Made by a program: the position numbers and the translations under genes. From Seriola aureovittata (Eukaryota > Chordata > Actinopteri > Carangiformes > Carangidae), in NCBI RefSeq assembly GCF_021018895.1, contig NC_079366.1, forward strand, positions 28,358,770 to 28,422,769: DNA of 64,000 bases, given 5' to 3'. Positions 49,181 through 60,052 of the stretch are shown here, piece by piece. Below the pieces are notes generated by a model. The model saw nothing but the letters and a program-made list of their open reading frames with translations, had not been told where the DNA came from and ran no database searches. Position 1 is the first letter of the stretch; each line of letters begins with the position of its first letter.

Positions 49181-49672
49181 AAAAGGGTCCTTTCTAAAAC
49201 AGCGAGTACATCACAGCCCCACTTTGAACAAAGAGCCAGGGGAGTCGAGGGACCAGACCCCCTTTTAGGGCTTTGTCTGTTCGCCTGGTCTGAGCTCTGA
49301 GTCAGACAGAGACTTGGACTGCACTCAAGAAATGGGATTGGAGAAACATCACTGATACAAAAGTGAGGAAGTCATAAAATCAAGGGCTTTTCATAAACTT
49401 CTACTTAAACTTTCTGTTAAATATTCCTTTAACTGCTGCTGAAACAGATCTTTGTAACCCAGACGTCTAAACATGTTGAAGTTTCTACCACGATACATTC
49501 ATCTTGGTCAGCTGGTTATTGGGTCAGAGCCTGTCATATGAAAAGACGGGAACATACCAGAACATATCAGTGCATTTAAGGAGACATTTAAGGAGCACTA
49601 ATCCTGGGTCCCATTGACAAACTAAACCTCACAGGGGAAACCGCTTAACTCCACAGGCAGATAAAATGACCT

Positions 49673-49677
<5 letters not shown>

Positions 49678-49706
<29 letters not shown>
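49678..49706 (+). repeat. (GT)n microsatellite
   Basis: About 14 GT units. Confidence 0.95.
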
Positions 49707-49708
<2 letters not shown>

Positions 49709-49839
49709 CTATCCAACAATGAACCTACCAGTCATTACACACTCACCAAAAGTACGGTGCGGCGACAGTGCAGAGACACAGCAGAATTAAAGTTCTCTCA
49801 AAACTCTCCTCCATGTTTCAGCAGAATAGTTCAGGAAGT

Positions 49840-50540
49840 CAGACGCCTATTGAGAAGTTTTGAGGGGAAGGGTTCGATCATTGTGATTCTCCAGTTTCTG
49901 AAGAAAAGAGACAAATGTTGCAAGAAAAGATGCACGGTTGTGTCTGGTAAGAGGACCTCCGAGTCTTGGGTTCAAAACCCAGGTGCTACATGTAGGCATG
50001 CTGGATTTTGAAATCCAACACCAAAAAGTAAACACTCAAGGATTCTAACAAATATATTTTTACAACTGGTTTACTTGGAAGTTTTAAGGACTTGGGTTTG
50101 ATCCTCATTAGGCTCACTGAAATATGAAGTCCAACGACTCAAGAGCTCTGAGAATTGCAACTCAGAAGTGTCTAAACAAGTGGATCAGACTTTAGAACAC
50201 TGCTCTGAAGTTTTGAGGTTATGGGCTCAATCCTCTGTGAATTTCAAAGTCCAGCACCCGGATGAAGGACTTCAGGACTCTAAGAAATGGACTTCAAGAG
50301 TGTGTGACCTAGTACCTCAGTGTGTGAGAGGAAAGCTTGGAAGTTCTGCTGGTGTGGGTTCAATTATTATGAGCCCCAATGAATCGTGAAGACCCACACC
50401 CACAGTGAAGACTCAAGAGCTCTCAGAGAGAAGCTCCCAATGCAGTCAGTCACGTTGCATGTTCGTTTGGGAGTGTAAGGCACCAGTCGTGCAGCGTCTG
50501 GTTCAAATCCTGCCTGTTTTTGGTACCTGGAGAGTCAAAA
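49840..50540 (+). repeat. Degenerate tandem array with tRNA T-arm-like motifs
   Basis: GGTTCRA-like motifs recur at about 49870, 49970, 50094, 50223, 50358 and 50500, 100-142 bases apart. Each is preceded by aagttttgagg- or gtctgg-like words and followed by agtcca/aatcca and actcaag-agctct words. The copy at 49968-49984 can fold as a T arm (TTGGG, loop TTCAAAA, CCCAG). It looks like a decayed tandem repeat derived from a tRNA-like or SINE unit. No complete cloverleaf was found. Confidence 0.5.
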
Positions 50541-50797
50541 CCAATCCTGCTGCAGTGTCTTATACAGTGCAACACTACATGATTATTTTCAGAATATTTA
50601 TCAAAGCAAGATATTTAGACGTTAAAGACAGTTTAGTTAAATGCACCTTTGTATATATCTGTCTTCACTACAGACAGTTCCACTGCGGGATATGGGGGTC
50701 CCCTCTTTGATAGGTAGGCATCAGTCAGGTTTGCAAGTCCCCTCTTGACCATTTTTGAAGAAAATTACAAAAGCAGTTTTGCAGTTTTACATATATG

Positions 50798-50854
<57 letters not shown>

Positions 50855-50932
50855 CAACAGCTTTGTGTGGACAAAAAGGTTAGGGTATGCATTATGTCAA
50901 TGACAGGTTCCCATACATTTAGTGAGACAAGG

Positions 50933-50969
<37 letters not shown>

Positions 50970-51960
50970 TGAGCGATATGGCTCAGTCTCAGCAAAGCTT
51001 AAGTACCTGAAAATCCCGCTCTTAACCTTCAATCTCCTGCTGAACTGTTCCTGAAATTGAATTCTCAGAGCCACTGAAAGAGAGAACATATCAGACAGAC
51101 GACGGCCGACAACATACAGCTCACATAACAATTCAAACGACTGAATTAGTAAATTCTCCACCTGGAGGTACAAGCAGGAGCAGTTCAGAAAATAAAGCTG
51201 GTATCAGTATATAACTACACATCAAGGTTACCCAGGTGATGTTCAGTGAGTTTTGTAGAATAAACGAAGCTCCTAAAAAACAATAGAAGACATCATTGTA
51301 CAGCAGTCGTGTTTGCTGTCACTGAATCAGTGGTCATTGCATTTTTGTTTAAGATAATCGATCCAGACGTTATATTTCAATCCAGCTGTGAATCATAAAA
51401 TGTGCATATATGGTTATTGTGGTTCAGAACAAGAAAGCCATAAATGTATGAACAGGTAGCTGTTATTTGGATGTGACAGAAATGTGGCTTAGACTCAACC
51501 TCATTTATACATATACATACACTGTGGAGGTTTAATTCTTAATGGCAGTAACATGTGAAAAGTGGTGTGATATATGAAGTGATCAGCAGAGGGCGCCATA
51601 AACTGTCACATACCCTCAGACTGTACACAACTATGCATTTTCTCCATATCACAGCCCCCATGGAGGGGTTAGAATGATTTTAGGAATTTCAACTTCCTGC
51701 AAACAGTGACTGTTGACTTGGTCTTTGATTTGCAAGACAAGACTATAATATGCATTTATTGCATAGAAGTAGAACACATAAACATTATGTAATCAGTAAT
51801 GTAAGACACAGATTTTTTTTTTAATGTCACACTGCCTGAACTTACACAGACCAGCAACAACAAATATTCAGTTAAATTTTTTCAGCGTCTCAATTTCGAG
51901 ATAAGTAATGGTCTTCCCAAACAATCAATATTTCATTTCCATTCAATTCATTGTTTTAAC
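50541..51960. other. Intergenic; (TA)n and (GT)n arrays
   Basis: (AT)n at 50802-50852 and (GT)n at 50934-50962. The rest is AT-rich without recognised features; 51590 has gcagagggcgcc, a fish repeat-end-like word. Confidence 0.6.
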
Positions 51961-52150
51961 CTATGCCTTTATCATACAAGTCAGCCATCTTCACAATCAA
52001 ATGGGATCTCTGATAGAGTTAACTCTAAAACTGATGCTGTCAGAGCTCCAGTAACAGGTAGTTGATTTCTTCAGCAAACAAGATGTAGGAGGACGAGGGT
52101 TCCTGGAGACCGGCGTGATGAAGAGGAGGAAATCCGAGGATTTTCTCTTA
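51960..52150 (-). pseudogene. Decayed exon-like piece with EINYLLLE
   Basis: On the minus strand tttgctgaag then AAATCAACTACCTGTTACTGG reads EINYLLLE before a stop. It parallels EINCLVLD at 56199-56176, including the AG junction before AAATCAAC. Both likely derive from the same repeat-family gene. Frames are broken here. Confidence 0.35.
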
Positions 52151-52478
52151 CTATACCAAAACAGAAGAAGCAAATGTACTACGATATCACGTTTTTGCTG
52201 AGCTGAAATTACATGCTATAATAAAATAATTACAAAACATAATAAAATAAGTTCTCTAATAAAGAGATTAGCTCGCACCCAGCAAGAAGATGATGGACAG
52301 TGGCTACAGCTGAAAAACAGACGGTAATTGAATCATTATTTTAATGCACAGCTCTTTATTTTCTTTTAATTATATTCTTGAAATGCATTCACAATGGCTA
52401 GCCCGGCGGCTGTTTTTCACCAATAAAGATTTTTTTTTTTTTTTTTTAAATTTAAAAAAATGCGACTTAGGCCCCCCC

Positions 52479-53122
52479 GACTCAAAATGACTGAGCTTAT
52501 AAAGTCATGTTTACAAATAATTCCAATATTTGTAGTTGTAAATCAAACTTTGTAAACCTGGAAAATTAATCTGAATGAGAAATTCAAGTTTGTGCATGTG
52601 AAAACAGATTGTGCTTGTGGCAGAGATTTGTGTTTAAGACCGTGTGAATCAAAACTGAACAAATGATCAGTGGTGAGTTTCAACAAAGACACAGGGAAAG
52701 AAGAAATGCTTTTGTGGACGTCTGTGTACAGAGATAAAAAGCAGAAAACTGCAAAACTCAGTGTGCAACATTCCCAGTGTGTGACATGGAAAGTACAAAT
52801 TGATCCTTTAGTGTCACACACTGTGGGAACTTTGGACCAGAGTATTACAGTTTTCTGCTCTGCATCGTGACACAGATGTTGACAAATCCATTTCTTCATT
52901 TACAGTGTCTCTGTTCAATCTCAACACTGATCATTTGTGGAGTTTGGATTCAGACTTTCAACAAATACAAATCTCTTCAACACAGGCGCAATTGTTTCAC
53001 ATACGCAAACTTGATTTTTCTCAAGCAGATTTATTTTACAGGTTTACAAAGTTTGATTTACAACTACAAACATTGGAATTATTTGTAAGCATCACTTTAC
53101 AAGCTCAAAATCATTTTGACCC
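52479..53122. mobile_element. Foldback element: about 645-bp imperfect palindrome
   Basis: Two arms of about 305 bp are reverse complements, with a centre near 52799 and a loop of about 27 nt (52786-52812). Outer match: tcaaaatga, gcttataaagtcatg / gcttgtaaagtgatg, ttacaaataattccaat, tttgtagttgtaaatcaaac. Inner match: caaatgatcagtg, gaagaaatg, gcagaaaact, cagtgtgtgac. A single-strand transcript would form a long hairpin. No protein is encoded. Symmetry holds along the whole length, so it is a foldback/MITE or two head-to-head copies. Confidence 0.85.
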
Positions 53123-53562
53123 TAATTAGAGCCTGGGTACACATACAGCTACAGCCAACAACAGTTTTGTTTTTAAAAACATCTGCTAACTAAAACACAT
53201 CTCTCAGCATAAAACAGGCTATTTTACACCTTACATTTACATGGTTGTGGTTTACCTGGTAGTTTACTATTTGTGGAGCTTTGTTCGCTGAATTGATAAA
53301 CAGTCGTTACTGAGTAGTTCCTCATTACGCCGTCACAATAAGTTCCTTAACAAATCAGACACAGCAAGTTTCCAAACAAGTATTTTAATTGTAATATTCA
53401 AGGCAAATATTAATAATCACATCCAAGTTGTTTTCTGATGCATTCGTTATGACGAAAACTTAAATGTAAACAGAATATCATTTTAACTCATCTTAAATGT
53501 TTACCTATGATCTGTGTGGAAATGCAATTACACAAAATACAAACTGCTTTCAACAGACTTAC

Positions 53563-53595
53563 CATTTCTTGCCTGAGGTGGATTCTGCCATCCCT
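53563..53595 (-). pseudogene. Possible 33-nt exon, repeat-family gene remnant
   Basis: tgttttcag then AGGGATGG... to AAATG before gtaagt. Joined to the piece at 54977-54910 it reads EGWQNPPQARN in frame. Splice signals are good, function unknown. Confidence 0.35.
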
Positions 53596-53749
53596 CTGAA
53601 AACACAAAAGGAAAAATAAGGACCCGTCAACCAGCTGTTCTTTTCACTATGAAATGTTTTTGAAGCAGTCTAAAAACTTCAAAACATAAAAGATCTATCA
53701 ATCATCCATTTAAACCTCATTTAGCATATACTGTAATAAAAACACTATG

Positions 53750-53806
53750 AATAAATCTGAACAAATGATACATGTACATGTGAAGAAGTTTCAGAAGAGA
53801 TATCTA

Positions 53807-53849
<43 letters not shown>

Positions 53850-54030
53850 ATATATACATATACATATATAAAAAGAAAAAAAATTAGTGGTGAGGCAACA
53901 CAAAGACACTGGAAGAGGAAGAGCTTCTGTGTACACATGCAAAGCACAAAACTAAAACTTGGTGCTCAAAATTCCTGCAAGTGTGTGACACTGAGGTTAC
54001 AAGTGTAATTTAAATTGAGGTGTGAAAATA
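53750..54030. repeat. Partial copy of one foldback arm, interrupted by a TA microsatellite
   Basis: 53757-53771 (tctgaacaaatgata) and 53883-54000 (gtggtgaggcaacac, aaagacactgg, gtgtacac, aagtgtgtgacac) follow the left arm of the foldback at 52479 in order. The TA/TATC array at 53806-53870 lies between the two parts. Confidence 0.6.
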
Positions 54031-54909
54031 GGATCTGAAGTCTACTTGTAGCCTTCATAAACTTGCAGATTTATGAAGGCAAGGGGATACTGCATGACAC
54101 ATATGGGCCTTGGCAGGCTATAGCAGCATGAGGAAGGGATGATGACATTATCACAAAGGCAGACTCAGAAAATAAGGTTTATTGCCAGGTCGGTTTTCAT
54201 TTACAAGATATCTGACTTGGTGTAGTATCTAATTAACATATTCACAGGAAACAACAATAAAAGGTAAAATATTGCAACACTCAAATATAAAACAATGAAA
54301 ACGATACTAAACAACTATATAGAAAAGTGTTTTAGAATGACAAAACTCCTGCTGGGCAAGATGTGCAAAAGGTATTGATTAGGGGATGTGCAAAAGATCA
54401 CAGTATAGACAATCTTTGTTCTGTGCAGGGATAATACCTCAAGGTGTTGATGTAATGTGGTTGTTGATTGATGAGGCCAGACGCAGAAGAAAAGGCAGGT
54501 GCTGGTCCATCATTGGTGAAGATTAGACTGGAATTCTGGTCTTGATACAGACAAACATGTGATAGGACAATTTGTTTAAATCATACAAGTTCTTTATATT
54601 CAAATATGTTAGGTTGCATCATGAGATAGATATGAATATACAAAAATAAATACAGTATGAATATTATGAAATGTAATTGCAAGAAAATGAAAAAAAAAAG
54701 AGGTATAACATTCAATGGACACACACACTATATAACCAACAAATTCAATAGTACAAATACGGATATACTGTAAAATGCATAACCAATATAGGCAGTGGTA
54801 TATTCATTATTCAGAATCAGCAGTATGAACATGTATACACTGGGTCTGTTTAATCACAGTGGTATAGACATGTCTTACTTTTAAAAGTGAATGACAGCAT
54901 GTTACTCAC
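54031..54909. other. Intergenic, AT-rich; nothing recognised
   Basis: No exon, RNA or clear repeat was seen, although it lies inside the span of the decayed exon pieces. Confidence 0.5.
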
Positions 54910-54977
54910 CTGGACCCTCCTCACTCTCTGGACTCTCTGCCGTTGGTGAGACAGGTGGAGGCGGTATTGCATCTGTA
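54910..54977 (-). pseudogene. Possible exon TDAIPPPPVSPTAESPESEEGP
   Basis: The minus frame reads TDAIPPPPVSPTAE then SPESEEGP before the donor GTCCAG|gtgagt. The acceptor is only gagccag with a poor tract; an upstream acceptor (cttcatcag) would bring in a stop. Phase fits after the exon ending at 55333. Coding-like but unproven. Confidence 0.35.
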
Positions 54978-55332
54978 CTGGCTCAGGTCCTGATGAAGAC
55001 AGAGGGATGCTGAAATCTCCTGAGAAATGTAAAGACCTAGTGCACTTTCAATCATGGCTGATCTCCTAACAGTAATGTGAAGTGGTTACAACATGGTGAA
55101 CCGATCGATGTGTATTCACTCGGTCTACTGGCCCCATACAATCTCACGTTACAGTCATCAGTTACAAAATGAGCCTAAAGTTACTGACGTAATTAGCTGT
55201 ACAACAGCCGAGAGCAACAGACACAATCCTAGTAACAACATCAATATCACCACCTGAAATGTTTGTCGCTACGATTTGTCAGTCGTTAAATGATTATACT
55301 TTTAGTTAAAGGCTAACACTGAGGCTACTCAC

Positions 55333-55522
55333 CGGGCTAACAGGAAAGTTGCGAGCTCGGCATCAAACCGCATCTCTTCACTCTCAGGAGCTTCTCCAGC
55401 GGTAGAAAACCACATCGAGATTTACTCGTGTTGCTTCTTTTCTTTGCCGTTGAACGCGGTTTCTTGTCGGGAGCGGTTCTTCGGGATGCAGATGAATATC
55501 GTCTTTTAGGAGGTTCAGCCAC
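55333..55522 (-). pseudogene. Frameshifted first exon of a fish repeat-family gene
   Basis: ATG at 55522 gives MAEPPKRRYSSASRRTAPDK and a basic stretch. A second frame then reads ATRVNLDVVFYRWR and a third reads MRFDAELATFLLAR up to a good donor (GCCCG|gtgagt). RVN-G--F-RWR followed by DAELA-FLL-R is, from memory, the start of a large teleost repeat-associated protein family. Needing three frames means it is broken unless read by eye wrongly. Confidence 0.45.
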
Positions 55523-55533
55523 TCTTGTGCTTC

Positions 55534-55852
55534 TGTGATGCTAACTTCAAGCGCTGCCGGAAGTCGTTCTTCTTCGTGGGACTGAGAGCAGACTTGACGC
55601 GCCGCTGACTCACACAGCGTCTAGTGTGACAAAGTGGCATTACAACACAGGACAGGTCGGGGCTGGCTGGTGCGCATGCTCATTTCAGTAGATAACTGAA
55701 ATACAACAGATGGAGGTCCTGATCATGACATCATCACTGTGGCCGCTTCACACACCGTTGATCGTGTTTATTAATTTTTTGAACATTTTAAACTAAAGTT
55801 CTGGCCACATCTTATATTGCACAACCACCAAAGCTGACGTTTAAAAGTAAAG
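55534..55852. other. Spacer; nothing recognised
   Basis: Unique-looking sequence between the decayed exon at 55333-55522 and the minus-strand piece beginning 56353. No exon, RNA gene or repeat was recognised. Confidence 0.4.
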
Positions 55853-56353
55853 CTACATGTTCTTTTCCCACATTGTAAACCAACTTACAGTTTTGACACT
55901 TGAGTTAAAACAAAGACATTGAGCTAAACTTGACTGATATTGACACATTTGATGCATACAAAACATATTTTGATTTGCTTTTATATGCTTGGAATATAAA
56001 ATACAATCATACTTTCCCCTTTTACTTGCATTCAATTTGTGATATAAACATTTGTACTTGCCCATTTTGCATTCAGGCCAGTAGATGTTGCACTGCTCAC
56101 ATGAAGCATCAAGATATAAACCCTTTGTGGAACCACTTTGCTGAGAAAGGAAAACCTCTGACAGTGTCGGACTCACATCCAGTACCAGGCAGTTGATTTC
56201 TGCAAATAAAGAAGATACAACAGCCCGGGAAATTTTACTCACCGAATATTTCACTTACTGACTGCGGACTGCTCACAGAGCCAGGTGTCAGTTCACTGCC
56301 GTCATGTTGGTTTCTGGCAACTTCCCAGTCACCGTATGTTGGCAGTCTTTATG
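55853..56353 (-). pseudogene. Two exon-like pieces, repeat-family gene (second copy?)
   Basis: The first piece (about 56353-56243) reads PTYGDWEVARNQHDGSELTP then GSVSSPQSVSEIF before donor ATTCG|gtgagt. The next starts at 56199 after tttatttgcag and continues in phase as EINCLVLD. It may end at the internal donor GAT|gtgagt or run on to YLDASCEQCNIYWPEC and a stop at 55853. The EIN junction matches that at 52105. No full protein is recognised; it lies upstream of the piece at 55522, so it may belong to another copy. Confidence 0.4.
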
Positions 56354-58062
56354 TTACCACCCAGCTAGGGGAAAAGGGAAGCAACATAAAACCAGGTGTT
56401 ATTGGTAAATCAAATTTATTGCGTAATCAGGAGGGTAAATAAGTAAGCAAAAATACAAACAAGGTGAGAGGACAACTAAAGTAAGTCATTTCTAACCTAA
56501 AAAGAAAAATTAACCAAAAACTGTGTGATTCTAACCAACCCGAAAACACAAGAAGCAGCACCCCTGTTCCTAATGTGTCCAACAGTCTTTTTCTAAGGGT
56601 GTGATGCACAATCAGAATTTGAAACCTAGCTCAGTCCCCAACAATCACTACCAGCATCTCAAACCAAATCACAAATTACACACAAATGTTCACAAAGGAG
56701 ATACAGAGGAGAGCTGCCCATCATGTCAGCCTGTGACATGTGATGTGTGGGCCCGGCTCTTAAACTCTCTTCCTCTGATGCTTGAAGCCTGCAGCTGTGG
56801 CGAGGACTGGTAGGATCATTGCTGCACCAATAGGAGAAGCCGGCGGTGGAGTCAGAGGCTCCTCCTCTCTGCTCTGACCAATCCCGTCATGGAGTCCGCG
56901 CAGCCTGATTAACATACAGACAAAACACACTTTAAGATCCAGGTGACTGTGCTGCGCTCAGTTGAACATATCTTTATATCATGTAGAAAGTTGAAAAAGA
57001 AAGAGCAGAACTAATGACACAATTACAGAAGATTGCTCTGGTAGAGGATAACACTGAAAGTACTAGAAAATTCCTGGAGAAATTTTGAATGTTCCTGCTG
57101 CTTGGTGCGTGAACTTCTTTCCTCTCGTTTCAATCTGCACAAAGGACGTTACCTTCAGGTTCATCCATGTCGTAGAGACTCATCCTGACACTGACCTCAG
57201 TCACTGCATGTGTCCCTCAAACAGCCTTTTGAAGCTGTCACGACTGTCCAAAATAACCTCACACTGATGGTTTCAAACACAGATGTGTCCCCACAACCAC
57301 AGCAAGACATGTACACACACATGCACATGTCCTTACAGAAGTTGATCTGTAATAAAGCTATAACACTATATCCCCATATAGACGATCGCTTCTAAGATCA
57401 AACTTTTATTACCTACCTTACCTCCCTGATAGCAAATTGACTCCGCACTGGATCCGTCCTGGAGGTATCATCGACAAAACTGGTCCGGATCGGAGTCCAC
57501 TTACACGGCGGGACGGCTCCAGAACGGATCAGAATTACGGGTCCAGACCACATCCGTATCCGCTCATGAAGCAGCTCATTCGACCCGGATCCGATTTGTA
57601 CCCGTTCATGAAGTGGTTAACTCGGTCCAGACCCGTTCTGGATCCCTTATTCAAAATGGCTCATCCGGCTAAAACTAGCTGCAGGAATCTAAAATCCAGC
57701 TGACCAACACCTGGATTGCTTTATAAAAGCTTAACCAGTCTGCCTTTATTAATATTAATAAAGTAATTCTACAGTTAAATGCTTTCACTGTGAAGCAGTA
57801 GAAGTAGGGACACTGGGTTTGTATTGTAGTAACTTAATACAGCTTCGTTATGGGTGTAAGAGTTATCAGAACATTTCAAACTGTTGAGCTGAGGAACATA
57901 AATGTAGTTTTCTCTAAGTCCTTTTCACAATTATTATCCAAAGATGGACTCTGCTAGTAACAATGAAATCCTCTATTAGAAAAGGACATTACAGACTGTA
58001 AATACATATTATTTTCACTGTTACAATTAACAATCAGCAGTAGGCTATATACTGCTGTCCAT

Positions 58063-58064
<2 letters not shown>
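56354..58064. other. Region upstream of the TRIM gene; mostly unassigned
   Basis: 57437-57703 contains the quasi-periodic GGATCC/CCGGATC repeat. 57050-57330 has balanced composition and an 60-codon frame with no family match. No promoter element (TATA, ISRE) stood out. Confidence 0.4.
57437..57703. repeat. Quasi-periodic ggatcc / gacccg repeat
   Basis: Words such as tggatccgtcctgg, ggtccggatcgg, agaacggatcag, ggtccagaccac, gacccggatccg and cggtccagacccg recur every 15-35 bases in both orientations. The 88-codon frame across it is a by-product. Similar in style to 1985-2165. Confidence 0.55.

Positions 58065-58124
<60 letters not shown>
58065..58124 (+). repeat. (CT)n microsatellite
   Basis: About 30 CT units, 520 bp upstream of the TRIM start codon. 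Confidence 0.97.
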
Positions 58125-58127
<3 letters not shown>

Positions 58128-58647
58128 CCCCACCCCCTCTTTCTCATTTCAAACCCAACCGGTGGAGGCAGATGGCCGCTCACCCTGAGCCCAGCTCTGT
58201 TGGAGGTTTCAGTCTTTCTATTCATTATATCTAGAAGAGCTGTGAACAAACCCCTATGAAACGTAAAGCTCATTTTATCCACATATATCTTACCTATTTG
58301 TTTGGGCAAAGTAATAAAGATAATCTTACAATATAACGCAATGCAATGGAAAAAAACATCACAAACTAAGGCAAATTTTTTAAGTAAATCTCTGAGAAAA
58401 TGTGGACAAACAAAAACAAAACGGGGCGAACTGATCCTTTACATGCCTGTAAGACAGCACTGCGGGCCGCACTCTGCAACTAAAATGATGGGATGGATGA
58501 CATTGCGGAAGGGCTATTAGCGTATCCTGACCCCACCCCTTCACAACAACACAACCGGGAGTCAGGAAAAGGTTGATCCTCACCGGGACCGGGGGGCAAC
58601 AGGCGGACGAGAAGCCACCGGAGGTCAGAGGACACTCCGCCGCAGAG

Positions 58648-59247
58648 ATGGCCCAGGCGAATATCTCGGTGACGGAGAGCCAGTTCAGGTGTCCCATCTG
58701 CCTGGACATCCTGAAGGACCCGGTGTCCATCCCCTGCGGACACACTTACTGCATGGCGTGCATCAACAACTACTGGGACCAGGCGGAGTCGGGTCAGTTC
58801 AGCTGCCCCCAGTGCCGGGAGACGTTCAGCCCTCGGCCGGTTCTGCGGAGGAACACGGTGCTCGCCGAGGTCGTCGACAAACTCAAGCTGACGGAGATGG
58901 TCACGGCGCCGGAGCTTTACACGGTGGGAGTCGGGGAAGTTCCGTGCGACTTCTGCCCGGCGGAGAGCAAGCTGAGGGCGGTCAAGTCGTGCCTGGTCTG
59001 CCTGGCGTCCTTCTGCGAGCTCCACGTCCTGCCGCACCGGGAGGTCGGCACGCTGCGGCGGCACAAGCTGGTGGCCGCGGTGGAGTGCCCGGCGGAGCGG
59101 CTGTGCGCTCAGCACCGCCTGGGTCTGGAGCCCGCGGGGAGCGGCTCCGAAGCTGAGGCCGCGGTGGAGTGGAGCGGGGACTGCCTGCTGTGCGAGGCTG
59201 ACCAGGAGGAAGTGCACAATGTGGACGCACAGAGAGCCAGGAGACAG
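58648..59247 (+). CDS. TRIM exon 1: RING and B-boxes (600 nt, GC-rich)
   Basis: Codes 200 residues ending AQRARRQ before gtacag, in phase 0. RING: CPICLDILKDPVSIPCGHTY with C35, C38, CPQC at 53-56. B-box 1: CDFC at 100-103, CLVCLASFCELH at 115-126 and H130. B-box 2 keeps C153, H156, C179, C182 and H190, but an Ala/Glu/Gly/Ser-rich insert replaces the usual LEIYCRTDQ stretch. GC and CpG content is far above the surroundings, which is why long antisense frames occur here. Confidence 0.92.
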
Positions 59248-60011
59248 GTACAGAGACACACCGGAGGTCTGGATAGAGGGTTTGGTGTTGATACCATTGA
59301 TTCCCCAAATCTATCCAGTGGAGGAGGACCAACTTATATTATGGTGGTCCTGGACTTTTTACACTTGAGGAAGTTTAAAAATTTAAAACACCAAAGTCTC
59401 TGGTTAGTGTCTAACATCTAGAGCTTTTAGAGGATCCTCACATGCCAGAATAAAACACATTCAGCTTTTCTTCACACGCTGTGAACCAGACAGAGTAAAA
59501 AAAGTAAAGTCCATCATACAAACCAGAGCTGCTTCTTGGTCAGTTTGACTTGTGTTTATAAGCCCTACAGTTTACATATAACAGTTGGACAGTGTGTTTC
59601 CAAAGGGTCCAAACAACCAAAAAGAAGTAAAGTAAACTTTGCCATTACGGTTTGGATTGAAGAAAACAGATTATTCCACAGTGTGTCTCGTGGCCTTTCC
59701 ATTCTGATGCACATCCGGTCAAACCAAGATCCAATCAAACGGCAGCGAAACTGGCAGCAGATAAAATAAACTCTGTAACACACTGTAACAGACAGCAACC
59801 TGAACCGTTCAAAATTAGGTTTGTATCAGAGCACACTTCAGATTCAATCTATAACCATGGAGTCCAACCTGTGACGTTATAGATGCTTATAGTATTTCTT
59901 CTAATTATTACGTGAAAACTTTTAATAGATACTGCAGAACAAAATCAAATTTTCATCCACATACCTGAATGGCTATCTCTGTCTGTGTGTCTGTGTGTCT
60001 GTGTGTCTGTG

Positions 60012-60052
<41 letters not shown>

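Noticed and set aside
49965..49990. Possible tRNA gene at the T-arm-like motif
   Set aside because: Only the T arm pairs; no matching acceptor stem, D arm or anticodon arm could be placed.
58689..59156. 155-codon plus-strand frame in another phase
   Set aside because: Overlaps the TRIM exon out of frame; Gly/Arg-rich and without motifs.
58480..59259. 259-codon minus-strand frame over TRIM exon 1
   Set aside because: It is antisense to a well-supported RING/B-box exon, low-complexity Arg/Leu/Pro-rich, and explained by high GC content.
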